Positions 30,383 to 39,255 of a stretch of DNA of 64,000 bases are shown one piece after another; within the stretch, counting starts at the first letter, position 1, and every line of letters starts with the position of its first letter. The DNA is from Lysobacterales bacterium 15-68-25 (GTDB lineage: Bacteria > Pseudomonadota > Gammaproteobacteria > Xanthomonadales > Rhodanobacteraceae), in assembly GCA_002279065.1 (NCBI GenBank), contig NCKB01000004.1, positions 124,001-188,000 on the forward strand, in the 5' to 3' direction. Both the position numbers and the translations under genes were made by a program. Under the pieces are notes generated by a model, which did no database searches, had not been told where the DNA came from, and worked only from the letters and a program-made list of their open reading frames with translations.

Positions 30383-33300
30383 TTATTGCACGCCGTCCAT
30401 GTACCAGTAGGTGCGGTGACGGATGTTCAGGGCCGGCGGGGACACTTTCTGCGCACCCAGCGCCGAATTGGAGTCACCGCCCGTGGTCGACGTCTGGTTG
30501 CCGCCGCCGATCAGCACCGGCGTGATCACCGTGGTGCCGTTCTGGTTGATCGCCACGTCACCGAACACCGGCGACGGCGGCAGGCCGCCACCGGCGAAAA
30601 CCACGTAGCCGTTCTGGTTGAGGCCCTGCGCGGAGAAGAAATTGATCGCATAGCCGCGGGCCACGCCCAGGTTCGGGTAGCAGATCGATGCGTCCGCGCC
30701 GGGAACCGAGGGCGTATTGGTGCCGAAATATGTATAGCCGGCCACGGTGACGGGGGCATTCACGCCCTTTTCGCCGGCGTGGCCGAGCGTGACGAAGAAG
30801 CCACGATTGGTCGTGCCGGTAATGCTCGGCGTGTTGGCGTTGTACGTCGATGAACCGCTCACGGCAGTGGTCGCATCGGACAGGTCGGACTCGGTGATCG
30901 TAGTCCACGTCGTCGCGTCCACTGTCTTGCCGGTATTGGTGTCCTTCAGCATGTAGAACCGGTTGACCACGTTGTATGCGGTACCCGCCGTGGTGGACGC
31001 CGAGTACATCGGGTGCTCGCGATCGCCGCTGGGCACCAGCACGGCATCGAATCCGAAGGTAGGCACCACGTCGGGCGCGAAGAAGAACTTGCGGGCATTG
31101 TTGCCGGTCCCGGCCAGGCTGGCGATCTGGGTCACGACCCAGTTCGAGGGATCGGTACCCGCGGCTGGCTCAAGGTCCACGCGCCACACGTTACCACCGA
31201 GGTCGGCGGCATACAGGCGGTCCATGTAACCGTCGGCATTGCGATCGATCAGGGTGATGTCGGCCGGAATCGCCCGGGTCATCCCCGCCACGGTTGCGCA
31301 GTTGCCTGCAACGCCACTGCATGAGGGCGCTGCGGTCCACACCGACGCGCCGGTCACCGCATCAAGCACCACGATCGCACGCCCCATGGTGTCCGAGCCG
31401 GCGAACGGGTCACTGTCTTCGTTGGGGTCGTAGCCACCGCCCATGATCAGCACCGGATTGGCGTAGCCCTTCACCAGCGCGATCTTCGGCTGTGACCAGG
31501 TCTGCCCGAGCTCGGCGAGATCGGTGTTGGATTTCTTCCACAGGAAGCGCGGCGCCTGCGGGTTGGTGACGTCCATCGCGTACATGAAGCGCCCGCCGCG
31601 ACGGGCCGTCATGTAGATGTAGACGCGCTTGTTGTTGGGATCGCGCAGGTCCTGGTAGACCGTGGTCGCACCGTCGAAGAAGTAGTCCTTCGGCTGGGCG
31701 GTGGTGTCGGTCGAGCCGAACAGCTTGATCTTCGGAGAGTTGTCGTAGAGCCGCTTGAACTTGCCGAAGAATTCCGGGGCAACGAACGACCACAGCTCGC
31801 CGCCCGGGCGCACGTTGTTGATCGTCGCGGTCTGGTTGCCGTTGATCGCGTGGAACATGCCGTCGTTCGAGCCGTAGTACACCACCACCCCGGTCGAACC
31901 GCCGTAGTTCACCACCGCCGGCCGGGAGTGCAGAACGTCGCCGTGGATCGAGGGACGGATCGTCACGGGCGCGCCGGGCCCCGGCTCCGCCTCGTTGCCG
32001 GCGATATCCGCACCACGCACCCAGTTGATCAGGTTGGTGGCCGTAGGCGTGGTGGCTGTACCCAGGGCAGCCGTGACGCTCGCCATCACGGCCGCGTTAC
32101 CTGTGCTGAAGGCAGGCATGGCCGTGGTCGTCGGGCACAGCGTGGTACCGGCGCAGGTATACACGGTGCGCGTGCTCTGATCTTTCAGATAATCAGCGCG
32201 CAACGCCTCACTCGCACCGCCCTTTTCCACGACTTCGCCGTCGGGACTGTCGAACGCACCGCCAGCACCGGATGGCGAGTTGATCCAGAAGCCGTTGACC
32301 GGCCAGTCGGTCACCGTGGCGCTGGTGATGGAATTACCGGTAAATACATAGGGACCGTCGGCGGTGGCCGTCTTGTCCTCGGTCCAGAAGCTGGTCGCAT
32401 TGGGCGAGATGAAGCCGGTACCCGCGCTGTTGATTGCAGGGGCGCCGTAGCGATCCTCGAGCTGCACGTTGTTGTTGGCATCGAAACCCAGCTGGTACTG
32501 CTTGAGGTTACCTGCCCACCGAGGCCGCGCCTGCGCGTCGGGGCGGAACATGCCGACGAAGATCTGGTTGAGGTAGCTGCCCTGGCCATCCACGCTCACT
32601 GGCAGACTCACCGACGCGTACACGCTGTTGATCGCCTGCACCTCGTTGAACACCTGACTCAATGCATCGATCAGTTCCTGCAGGGCATTCGGATCGTTGA
32701 TGTTCACCACGAACGACTTGCCGCCGCCGTTGGATGCCATGCTCTCGAGGAACTGGACGTAATCCGGGTTGCTTCCGTCGGTGACCGCGATGGTGTAGGT
32801 GACGATGTTCTGCGGGGTGACCGAGTCGCCGCCGGACAGATCCGTCTGGTACATGAAGCGCGCCCACTCGTCACCCCAGTTCGCCTCGTACTTGTCGTAC
32901 GGGGAAGGAATGTTGATCTGCTGCATCTGGGCCGATGTTGCCACGCTCCGCAGCGACGAATAGGCGCTGGGCGTATTGGAAGCATCCTGCGGCTTGCCAT
33001 TGCCCATCGCATTGGCGATGTACAGCACGAAGGCCTTCTGGCACGGCACAAGTGGCGACTGGTAATGGGTCCCTGACAGACCCACTGCGCCCGCATAGTA
33101 CGCCCACATTTCCTGCATGCCGCCACCAACGGCGGAGTTGTTTGCGCCATCAGCCTGCCGGTCGATCCCGACGATCGACGTCTGGAAGTTGGCGATACCC
33201 GTCGCATCCATCGTGGGCAGTTTGTACGGCTGATTCGACGGGTATCGGAATTTGGCACCGTTGCTGCTCGGGTCGAAGAGCATCAGGCCCATGTTGATCT

Positions 33301-33613
33301 TGCCGGCGAGCAGCGGATTGGCGGCGATCGACGAGAGCGCCTGGTAGAGCGCGCATTGCTCGAAGCCGACGTCCTTCCCCGCGTTGTTCGACGACACCAC
33401 GCCGGCCGTCGGGCAGGTGAAACTGACCGCACCGTCCCACGCCTTGGCGTTGTCCAACATGACCAGGAGATCCGGCTGGCCACCCGCCACTGGGGCACCG
33501 GTGTACAGGTCGATGTCGTCGGCTGCCGCGGGGCCGGTACAGACGCCCAACGCGAAGAGCACTACCGCGGGGAGCAGCAGTTTGCGTGACAGAGTGCGGG
33601 GAAGGCGGAGCAT
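30383..33613 (-). CDS. pilY1: Type IV pilus tip/biogenesis protein PilY1
   Basis: 1076 aa secreted protein, a pilus-tip adhesin and assembly factor. A signal peptide (to about residue 31) is followed by a VWA-like N-terminal region that starts PDLLVMLDNAKAW and so lacks the DxSxS metal-site motif; FEQCALY and other Cys residues follow. The C-terminal half (about 540-1000) is the PilY1 beta-propeller (VVVYYGSNDGMFHAI, RGGRFMYAMDVTNP, YAADLGGNVWRVDL), with a calcium-type loop DRNADGYMD near 31210-31250. It is the last gene of the minor pilin operon, 31 bases after pilX. Confidence 0.93.
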   Translation of the reverse strand: MLRLPRTLSRKLLLPAVVLFALGVCTGPAAADDIDLYTGAPVAGGQPDLLVMLDNAKAWDGAVSFTCPTAGVVSSNNAGKDVGFEQCALYQALSSIAANPLLAGKINMGLMLFDPSSNGAKFRYPSNQPYKLPTMDATGIANFQTSIVGIDRQADGANNSAVGGGMQEMWAYYAGAVGLSGTHYQSPLVPCQKAFVLYIANAMGNGKPQDASNTPSAYSSLRSVATSAQMQQINIPSPYDKYEANWGDEWARFMYQTDLSGGDSVTPQNIVTYTIAVTDGSNPDYVQFLESMASNGGGKSFVVNINDPNALQELIDALSQVFNEVQAINSVYASVSLPVSVDGQGSYLNQIFVGMFRPDAQARPRWAGNLKQYQLGFDANNNVQLEDRYGAPAINSAGTGFISPNATSFWTEDKTATADGPYVFTGNSITSATVTDWPVNGFWINSPSGAGGAFDSPDGEVVEKGGASEALRADYLKDQSTRTVYTCAGTTLCPTTTAMPAFSTGNAAVMASVTAALGTATTPTATNLINWVRGADIAGNEAEPGPGAPVTIRPSIHGDVLHSRPAVVNYGGSTGVVVYYGSNDGMFHAINGNQTATINNVRPGGELWSFVAPEFFGKFKRLYDNSPKIKLFGSTDTTAQPKDYFFDGATTVYQDLRDPNNKRVYIYMTARRGGRFMYAMDVTNPQAPRFLWKKSNTDLAELGQTWSQPKIALVKGYANPVLIMGGGYDPNEDSDPFAGSDTMGRAIVVLDAVTGASVWTAAPSCSGVAGNCATVAGMTRAIPADITLIDRNADGYMDRLYAADLGGNVWRVDLEPAAGTDPSNWVVTQIASLAGTGNNARKFFFAPDVVPTFGFDAVLVPSGDREHPMYSASTTAGTAYNVVNRFYMLKDTNTGKTVDATTWTTITESDLSDATTAVSGSSTYNANTPSITGTTNRGFFVTLGHAGEKGVNAPVTVAGYTYFGTNTPSVPGADASICYPNLGVARGYAINFFSAQGLNQNGYVVFAGGGLPPSPVFGDVAINQNGTTVITPVLIGGGNQTSTTGGDSNSALGAQKVSPPALNIRHRTYWYMDGVQ

Positions 33614-33644
33614 GATGCGTTCTCCTGGCGTCAGGCGTGCGGTA

Positions 33645-34205
33645 TCAGGGACACAGCGCAGCGTTTTTCAGGGTGCGTACGGACACGCCCTGGTGCACCA
33701 CCACGGAAGCAGAGGTACCGGATGGATCACTCACCCGGGAAGTGACGTCCCACTGGGTCGACTGGCACGGCGGCTGGCCTACGGCCGCGCCGCTGGGCAG
33801 CAGGATGCCGGTGTCCTGACCCGATGTGCTGAACATGCAACCGATGTCATTCGGATCGGCCGGGTTCAGATTCTGGTTGAGCACCGGCGCAGTGGCGAAA
33901 CACACAGGCTTGTCTACGTCTGCGGTGAAATCGACCTTCCCATCGCCGTTGACATCGACCGGCACGCTGGTGACACCAGTGATCGGGGTCACCGTGAACG
34001 GCTGGCTGAGCACCTGCTCGATGCCTTGCTGCGCCACTGTCTTGGCCTCCAGTCGATACTGCTCGTTGGCCGCGATGCGCGTGTTGATCATGCTGGTGCC
34101 GGCCAGCGAGACCGCCATCAGCATGAAGATCGCCAGGAAGATCAGCGTGGTGACCAGGGTGAATCCGCGCTGACGCGCGGATCGGGGAATCATTCGGTGC
34201 CTCAT
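33645..34205 (-). CDS. pilX: Type IV pilus minor pilin PilX
   Basis: 186 aa prepilin. After a basic leader (MRHRMIPRSARQRG) the mature sequence begins FTLVTTLIFLAIFMLMAVSL; position +5 is Thr rather than Glu, as is typical of PilX/GspK-type tip pilins. The globular part contains DVNGDGKVD, a canonical calcium-loop pattern (33920-33960), and Cys residues. Its ATG overlaps the pilW stop (ATGA), so the frame further upstream is a shadow. PilX acts with PilV, PilW and PilY1 to prime pilus assembly. Confidence 0.88.
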   Translation of the reverse strand: MRHRMIPRSARQRGFTLVTTLIFLAIFMLMAVSLAGTSMINTRIAANEQYRLEAKTVAQQGIEQVLSQPFTVTPITGVTSVPVDVNGDGKVDFTADVDKPVCFATAPVLNQNLNPADPNDIGCMFSTSGQDTGILLPSGAAVGQPPCQSTQWDVTSRVSDPSGTSASVVVHQGVSVRTLKNAALCP

Positions 34206-35272
34206 GGCGCTTCCCTCATGCCGGCGATGTTCCAGACCCGGGCCAACGTGCCGTAGACGTGCCGCTTGTATCGGTCGTTGTAGGGCCCGTCGACAGTGGC
34301 CCGCCCGAGGTCGTAGGTTCGCGTGTCCTTCCAGCCAGCCGTGAAGTCGACATTGCGCGCCAGCACATTGATGCGCACGGCGGTGACGTTCGACCAGTTG
34401 CGAGCCGGCGTGGTCCAGCTGTAACCGGTGCTGTTCGGGCAGGCTGCAGTGTTGTCCACCGAGGCATCGTCCACATAGCAGTCGGGCGCGCCATTGCCGT
34501 CGGTGTCCACGCCGTAGCTGTAGTGCACGTCCTGGATTCCGCTGACCAGCGAGGTGACCTGGATGGCGCCGTTGACGAACTCGGCTACCTTGAGCGTGGG
34601 AATGCCGTCGCCGGCCGTACAGTCGTCGCAATCGGCAATGTAGTAAGTGCGAACCACATATTTGCGCTTGTCCGCCAACGTGCCGTCGCAGGCCTTGGTC
34701 TGCAGCACGAGCGCGGTCGAGGCACTGTCGTAGGCCAGGGGTTTGGGATCGAGCCGGCAGTTGGACAACTGCACGTAGAACTCGGTCCCGCTCGGCGTCG
34801 CGGTGGGGGTGCTGGACGCGTACCTGACGGTGAGGATCTCGGTGTTGGCAAGCCGATTGGGCAGGCAAGTGGGCGTGGTGGCCGTGGTCGGCAGGCCGGC
34901 TACCGCCACCGGCACGGTCGTGCTGGCGGTCGAACTGCTGAAACCCATGTTCGCCTGGGCCGTGGCGCACAGGTCCGGAAGGCTGTAGTCGATGACCGTG
35001 GAATTGAGCACGCTGGGGCTGAGGCCGGCCCGTCCGTAGAACCCGCCCATTTCCACGTCGCGACTGATCATGTCCAGCGCATAACGGCCGTTCTCGATCT
35101 GGTCGGACGTCTGGTTGAACTCTCTACGCGCCTTGCTGGTAGCGACATAGAGCGAGCCGAGCGCGGCGAGCATGATCAGACCGATGGTCATGCCGATCAT
35201 CAGCTCCACCAGCGATAGGCCTCGCTGGATGGTCTGGCCCGCGATGCGGCGTGGATAGGGCCTGCGGCTCAT
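34202..35272 (-). CDS. pilW: Type IV pilus minor pilin PilW
   Basis: 356 aa prepilin. The leader ends QRG and the mature N-terminus LSLVELMIGMTIGLIMLAAL has Glu at +5, as in class IVa pilins. The large, Cys-rich C-terminal domain fits PilW in size and includes RYALDMISRDVEMGGF and a calcium-loop-like DTDGNGAPDCYVDD (34467-34508). The start ATG overlaps the pilV stop. Expected to sit at the pilus tip with PilV/PilX/PilY1. Confidence 0.9.
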   Translation of the reverse strand: MSRRPYPRRIAGQTIQRGLSLVELMIGMTIGLIMLAALGSLYVATSKARREFNQTSDQIENGRYALDMISRDVEMGGFYGRAGLSPSVLNSTVIDYSLPDLCATAQANMGFSSSTASTTVPVAVAGLPTTATTPTCLPNRLANTEILTVRYASSTPTATPSGTEFYVQLSNCRLDPKPLAYDSASTALVLQTKACDGTLADKRKYVVRTYYIADCDDCTAGDGIPTLKVAEFVNGAIQVTSLVSGIQDVHYSYGVDTDGNGAPDCYVDDASVDNTAACPNSTGYSWTTPARNWSNVTAVRINVLARNVDFTAGWKDTRTYDLGRATVDGPYNDRYKRHVYGTLARVWNIAGMREAP

Positions 35273-35823
35273 TGTGATAGATCCCCGATGCGCACTTCGA
35301 CGCTCACCACACGGCGCAGCCGGTCGTCGTTGCCGTAATTTCCTTGCCCACATGTCAGCGCGGGGGCTGCCGTGGCCATGAGCCCCTGCCAGGAGACCGA
35401 GACACGGAACACCTGGTGCAGCGTATCGATCTCGTCCACGCAGCCGATCGCGCCGATCATCGCGCCGACATTGCTGGCACCCGAGCGCTCCGCGGCACCA
35501 AGGATCCGGCCTTTCCACGCCGCGAGGTCGCTGTTGGCGATCGCCTGCTCCGACGCCGTACCGGTGGTGCACGCCGGGATCGTCGTGTTGGTGACGACGC
35601 CGGTGGCGCCGTTCGAGTAACAGGTCGCAACGCCACGATTGGCGTTGATGCGCGAAACCATGTCCTGCACCAGGGTCAGCGCCTGTACGCGCTGGTAGGA
35701 CTCCATCTCGCCACGGGTCGACTTGGTCATCATCATCACCGTGCCGAGCAGCGCAATGGCGGCGATGAGCAGCGAGATCATCACCTCGAGCAGCATCACG
35801 CCCTTCTGGTTGGCGGCCGTCAT
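35269..35823 (-). CDS. pilV: Type IV pilus minor pilin PilV
   Basis: 184 aa prepilin with a short leader (MTAANQKG) and mature start VMLLEVMISLLIAAIALLGT, Glu at +5. RVQALTLVQDMVSRINANRG is the usual PilV helix continuation. Its start overlaps the fimT-like stop and its end overlaps pilW, forming a tight translational chain. Confidence 0.9.
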   Translation of the reverse strand: MTAANQKGVMLLEVMISLLIAAIALLGTVMMMTKSTRGEMESYQRVQALTLVQDMVSRINANRGVATCYSNGATGVVTNTTIPACTTGTASEQAIANSDLAAWKGRILGAAERSGASNVGAMIGAIGCVDEIDTLHQVFRVSVSWQGLMATAAPALTCGQGNYGNDDRLRRVVSVEVRIGDLSQ

Positions 35824-36287
35824 GGGCAGGCTCCATCGGCGACCCGAACGCGCCCGGTCGTTTCCACGTTCACGCAGAGCGGGGACTGCTTGGAATCGGT
35901 TTCCACCGGCGACACGGTGAAGGCGACGCTGGCGCCGCTCATCCGACCATTGCCGGCGAAGCTGAACCCGGTCTGCGCGTTCTTTTCGGTCATGTTGATC
36001 CGGTCGAGCGCGTTCTGGGTGCGCAGCACAGTGGTGCCCGCCTGCACGGTCCAGCCGGAAGCCCAGCCGCCACTGGCGGCCTTGATGTCGATCTGGGCAT
36101 TGCGCTTCACGGCCTCGCTGCGCGCGAAGTTGACCGAAGCGTTGATGTCCATCGTGGCGTTCTTCACGCGCTGCGACTGGAACATGGTGCCGATGTAGGG
36201 TGTGGCGATCACCGCGAGAATGGCGAAGATCGCGATCACGAACATCAGTTCGATCAGTGTGTATCCACGGGCTGCGCTTGGTCTCAT
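35820..36287 (-). CDS. Type IV pilin FimT/GspH family protein
   Basis: 155 aa minor pilin with leader MRPSAARG and mature start YTLIELMFVIAIFAILAVIA (Glu +5). The C-terminal GspH/FimT domain holds NFARSEAVKRNAQIDIKA. Some FimT proteins bind DNA during natural transformation; this one may do so, or may be the FimU tip pilin. It is 4 bases after pilE and overlaps pilV. Confidence 0.88.
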   Translation of the reverse strand: MRPSAARGYTLIELMFVIAIFAILAVIATPYIGTMFQSQRVKNATMDINASVNFARSEAVKRNAQIDIKAASGGWASGWTVQAGTTVLRTQNALDRINMTEKNAQTGFSFAGNGRMSGASVAFTVSPVETDSKQSPLCVNVETTGRVRVADGACP

Positions 36288-36291
36288 GGCA

Positions 36292-36765
36292 TCACTTCCA
36301 GCAAGCCGTGGACCCTGTGCTGGCCTGTTTATTGCCGCCGGAGGTCAGTGTGAGCGTTCCGCACTCCGTATCGCCGGCCTGACTGCTGCCGGACAAGGGG
36401 GTCGCGGTGACCGTAAACGTGGGCGGCGTCCCCGTTCCCGGGGCGGTTGCCACGGTGTAGTTGGCGGACACATCGGAAGGCCAGACATTCGCCGGGTAGC
36501 CCAGCGTGCTCATGTCCGCGGCGTACGATCGGTTGTCCACCATGAAACGCTCCTGCGCATTGGCCACTTCCATCATGAAGCTCTCCGCCGCCGACCGGTG
36601 CGAGCGGATCATGTATTTGCGATAGGAGGGAATGGCAATCGCGGCGAGGATGGCCACGATGAGCACGACGATGACGAGTTCGACCAGCGTGAAGCCACTG
36701 GTGAATTCAATGCCGACTGGGCCGGTCTTCGACCGCATTTCCGATCGACGGCTGGAAATCAACAT
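36292..36765 (-). CDS. pilE: Type IV pilin PilE family protein
   Basis: Prepilin of 157 aa if started at 36765. The mature sequence is FTLVELVIVVLIVAILAAIA (Glu +5) with IPSYRKYMIRSHRSAAESF and a small C-terminal disulfide region (ECGTLTL...TACWK), the layout of the minor pilin PilE. The start at 36765 has GGGGGG 7 bases upstream; 36738 is an alternative with GGAA directly abutting the ATG, and the frame extends to 36816. It is the first gene of the operon; the AT-richer stretch 36820-36880 upstream should hold its promoter, which I could not define. Confidence 0.85.
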   Translation of the reverse strand: MLISSRRSEMRSKTGPVGIEFTSGFTLVELVIVVLIVAILAAIAIPSYRKYMIRSHRSAAESFMMEVANAQERFMVDNRSYAADMSTLGYPANVWPSDVSANYTVATAPGTGTPPTFTVTATPLSGSSQAGDTECGTLTLTSGGNKQASTGSTACWK

Positions 36766-36947
36766 GCACAAGCCCCCCGGCCCGTAGGATTGGTCCCGAA
36801 AATGCTGCAGAGTCATGCGCTTCCGGAATTACATTCGCATTACATCATAAATCCACTCAGATTCAATTGACGCCCGGGGCCGCTCCAGCGACTTGCGTCA
36901 CAGGCCCGCAAAGGGCCGCCGCTCGCTAGACTGCAGGGCCGATTCTC

Positions 36948-37832
36948 GTGGAACTGCAGACTTTGGCCATCGAGCTCTCTCCGATCATCGCCGGACTTTG
37001 GCGAATCGCCGACTGGAACCTCACCGTGGCCGAACGGGTCCGCTGGATCGAACGGGCACTGGACCTGGGCGTGACCAGCTTCGACCATGCGGACATCTAC
37101 GGCGATTATCGCGCCGAGGGTTTGTTCGGCGAGGCATTGGCTGCCGCCCCGACACTCCGTCGCCGGCTGCTGCTGGTGACCAAATGCGGCATCCGCCTGC
37201 GGTCCGGGGACCGCCCCTATCGGGTCAATTACTACGACACCTCGCCGGCATACGTCCGCGCACAGGTGGAGCGCTCGCTCGTCCAACTTCGAACCGAGCA
37301 GCTGGATCTGGTGCTGATCCACCGCCCCGACTACCTGATGGATGCCGCCGAGCTGGCGGACACCTTTCGCACCCTCTCCGCCGAGGGCAAGGTCGCGCAC
37401 TGGGGGGTGTCCAACCACAGCGCCAGCCAGTTCGAGCTGCTCAACCGTCATTACCCGCTGGTCACCAACCAGCTCGAACTCTCGCCGCTGGCCATGCACG
37501 CGCTCGACGACGGCACGCTCGATCAGGCGCAGGCGCTGGGCTTTAGACCCATGGCCTGGTCGCCGTTGGCCGGCGGGCGACTATTTTCGGGACAGGACGA
37601 GCGCACCGCCCGCCTCCGGAGCGAGATGAGTACGATCGCCGCTCGCCTCGGCATCGGCATCGCCACGCTGGCGTACGCATGGGTTCTGCGTCACCCATCG
37701 CGCCCCCATCCGATCACCGGTACCGGCCGCATCGACGGCATCCGGGAAGCACTCGATGCACTCGATGTCCACCTGGACACGGAAGACTGGTACGCGATCT
37801 GGACGGCCAGCCAGGGGCATCCGGTCCCGTGA
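36948..37832 (+). CDS. Aldo/keto reductase family oxidoreductase
   Basis: 294 aa NADPH-dependent (beta/alpha)8-barrel, close to E. coli YdhF. Catalytic Asp and Tyr (DHADIYGDY), Lys (VTKCGIRL) and His (LIHRPDYL) are all present, as are the cofactor-end motifs SPLAGGRLF and PHPITGTGRIDGI. The start is a GTG at 36948. It is divergent from the pilus operon with no functional link evident. Confidence 0.9.
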   Translation: MELQTLAIELSPIIAGLWRIADWNLTVAERVRWIERALDLGVTSFDHADIYGDYRAEGLFGEALAAAPTLRRRLLLVTKCGIRLRSGDRPYRVNYYDTSPAYVRAQVERSLVQLRTEQLDLVLIHRPDYLMDAAELADTFRTLSAEGKVAHWGVSNHSASQFELLNRHYPLVTNQLELSPLAMHALDDGTLDQAQALGFRPMAWSPLAGGRLFSGQDERTARLRSEMSTIAARLGIGIATLAYAWVLRHPSRPHPITGTGRIDGIREALDALDVHLDTEDWYAIWTASQGHPVP

Positions 37833-37843
37833 TGGCGACAGAA

Positions 37844-37867
37844 CGCGGGGCGCCGTGGCGCCCCGCG
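37844..37867. terminator. GC hairpin between aldo/keto reductase and small secreted protein
   Basis: Perfect 11-bp stem (37844-37854 with 37857-37867) between two convergent genes, without T-tract. Probably serves as a bidirectional end or stabiliser. Confidence 0.55.
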
Positions 37868-37905
37868 AAGCCGGCCTAAAAGTCGCCGGAACGTTGGCGA
37901 TTGTC

Positions 37906-38163
37906 TTAGCCCCGACCGGACTTTTTCGCCCGATCCGCGATCGGCTGCGCAACCGCACCTGTGACAGACGCCGTCGGACAACATAGCTGCGAATACGCTT
38001 GGCAATAGGTCGCGGAATGGCCGCTATTCAGGCAGTCCTGATAGGTCAGGATGCACCTTTGGCAGACGACGATTACGGTCTGGGCCGTCGCGCTGCCGAT
38101 GCCGATACCGACAACGCCAAGCAGCAGGAGCACGGAAACGAGCAAACGATGACGTGGCTTCAT
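37906..38163 (-). CDS. Small cysteine-rich secreted protein of unknown function
   Basis: 85 aa with a clear signal peptide (positively charged MKPRHR, hydrophobic core, AxA cleavage near SATAQ). The mature ~57 residues carry six Cys in the order CQRC, C, C, CC (CQRCILTYQDCLNSG, YCQAYSQLCC) and a basic tail (DRAKKSGRG). The ATG at 38163 has an excellent GGAGGA seven bases upstream, which supports it as a real gene. I do not recognise the family. It lies 123 bases downstream of the 5'-nucleotidase gene on the same strand. Confidence 0.75.
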   Translation of the reverse strand: MKPRHRLLVSVLLLLGVVGIGIGSATAQTVIVVCQRCILTYQDCLNSGHSATYCQAYSQLCCPTASVTGAVAQPIADRAKKSGRG

Positions 38164-38286
38164 ACGATTCCTCCTTGAGCCGCCACCCTGGCGGCAGCCC
38201 ACGATAGAGCAAACGCGACGCCCCATCACAAGCGCGTGCGGCCGCCCCGGCCATCGCGCGGTCCGGGCGATGCTCGCGGAGCGGGC

Positions 38287-39216
38287 TCAGCGGTTGCTGA
38301 CCCCATGCGGCACGTGCCCGGTCGCGACGTGCTTGCGGGCGGACTCCACGTTGGCCGGCGAGTCGTCGAAGAAGATGTCGGCACCGAAGGCGTCGAGGAA
38401 GGGCCCCTTGTCGCGCCCACCCAGGAACAGCGCCTCGTCGATGCGTACACCCCACTTGCGCAGGGTCAGGATCACCCGCTTGTGTGCCGGCGCCGAGCGT
38501 GCGGTGACCAGCGCGGTGCGGATCGGTGAGTTCTCCGCCGGAAACGCCGCCTGCAGGCGATGCACCGCCGTCAGGAATCCCCGGAACGGGCCCACCGACA
38601 GCGGCTCGGCCGCGTTCTCGTGTTCGCTGCGGTGGAACGCCGCCAGTCCCTCCTCCCGCGACACGCGTTCGCCCTCGTCGCCAAAGATCACCGCATCGCC
38701 GTCGAAGGCGATGCGCAACTGCTCGCTGGCCCGCGGCGGCGCGGTGCTGGGCAGGATCGTCGCCGCGGCCACGCCGGCCGCGAGGGCACGCCCGACATCT
38801 TCGGCATTGGCTGAAAGGAACAGATCGGCCTTGAACGGCGCCACGTAATCGGACGTCGGTGCCCCACTGGTGAAAGCGGCGCGGCTGATCTCCAGCCCGT
38901 AATGCTGGATCGCGTTGAAGATGCGCAGCCCGGTGTCACCTGAGTTGCGCGACAGCAGGATCACCTCGACCGGCGGCACGTCACCGGCCAGCCTGTTCAG
39001 TCCCAGCAGCTTCTGCACCAGCGGGAACGCCACACCCGGCTTGAGGATGTCCTCCTCGTGCTCGATCTGGAACTGGCGGTAGGCGTCCAGCCCGTCCCGC
39101 TCGAACAGCGTGTGGCTGTCACCGAGGTCGAACAGCGCACGCGAGGAAATCGCCACGACCAGCCGGTTGTCCTGGCTGGCCGCCGGGTCGTGGGCATCGG
39201 GAAAGTGCACGGTCAT
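38287..39216 (-). CDS. 5'-nucleotidase, NT5C1-like family
   Basis: 309 aa protein of the cytosolic 5'-nucleotidase I-like family. Motifs: LVVAISSRALFDLGDSH near the start, EVILLSRNSGDTGLRIFN, RIAFDGDAVIFGDEGERV (HAD-like acidic motif) and DIFFDDSPANVESA (motif with two Asp). It probably dephosphorylates nucleoside monophosphates. The ATG at 39216 was preferred over a TTG three codons upstream; neither has a strong ribosome-binding site. Confidence 0.85.
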   Translation of the reverse strand: MTVHFPDAHDPAASQDNRLVVAISSRALFDLGDSHTLFERDGLDAYRQFQIEHEEDILKPGVAFPLVQKLLGLNRLAGDVPPVEVILLSRNSGDTGLRIFNAIQHYGLEISRAAFTSGAPTSDYVAPFKADLFLSANAEDVGRALAAGVAAATILPSTAPPRASEQLRIAFDGDAVIFGDEGERVSREEGLAAFHRSEHENAAEPLSVGPFRGFLTAVHRLQAAFPAENSPIRTALVTARSAPAHKRVILTLRKWGVRIDEALFLGGRDKGPFLDAFGADIFFDDSPANVESARKHVATGHVPHGVSNR

Positions 39217-39255
39217 GGTATGCAATCTAGCGCATCGCGGGACCGCCTGCCCTGC

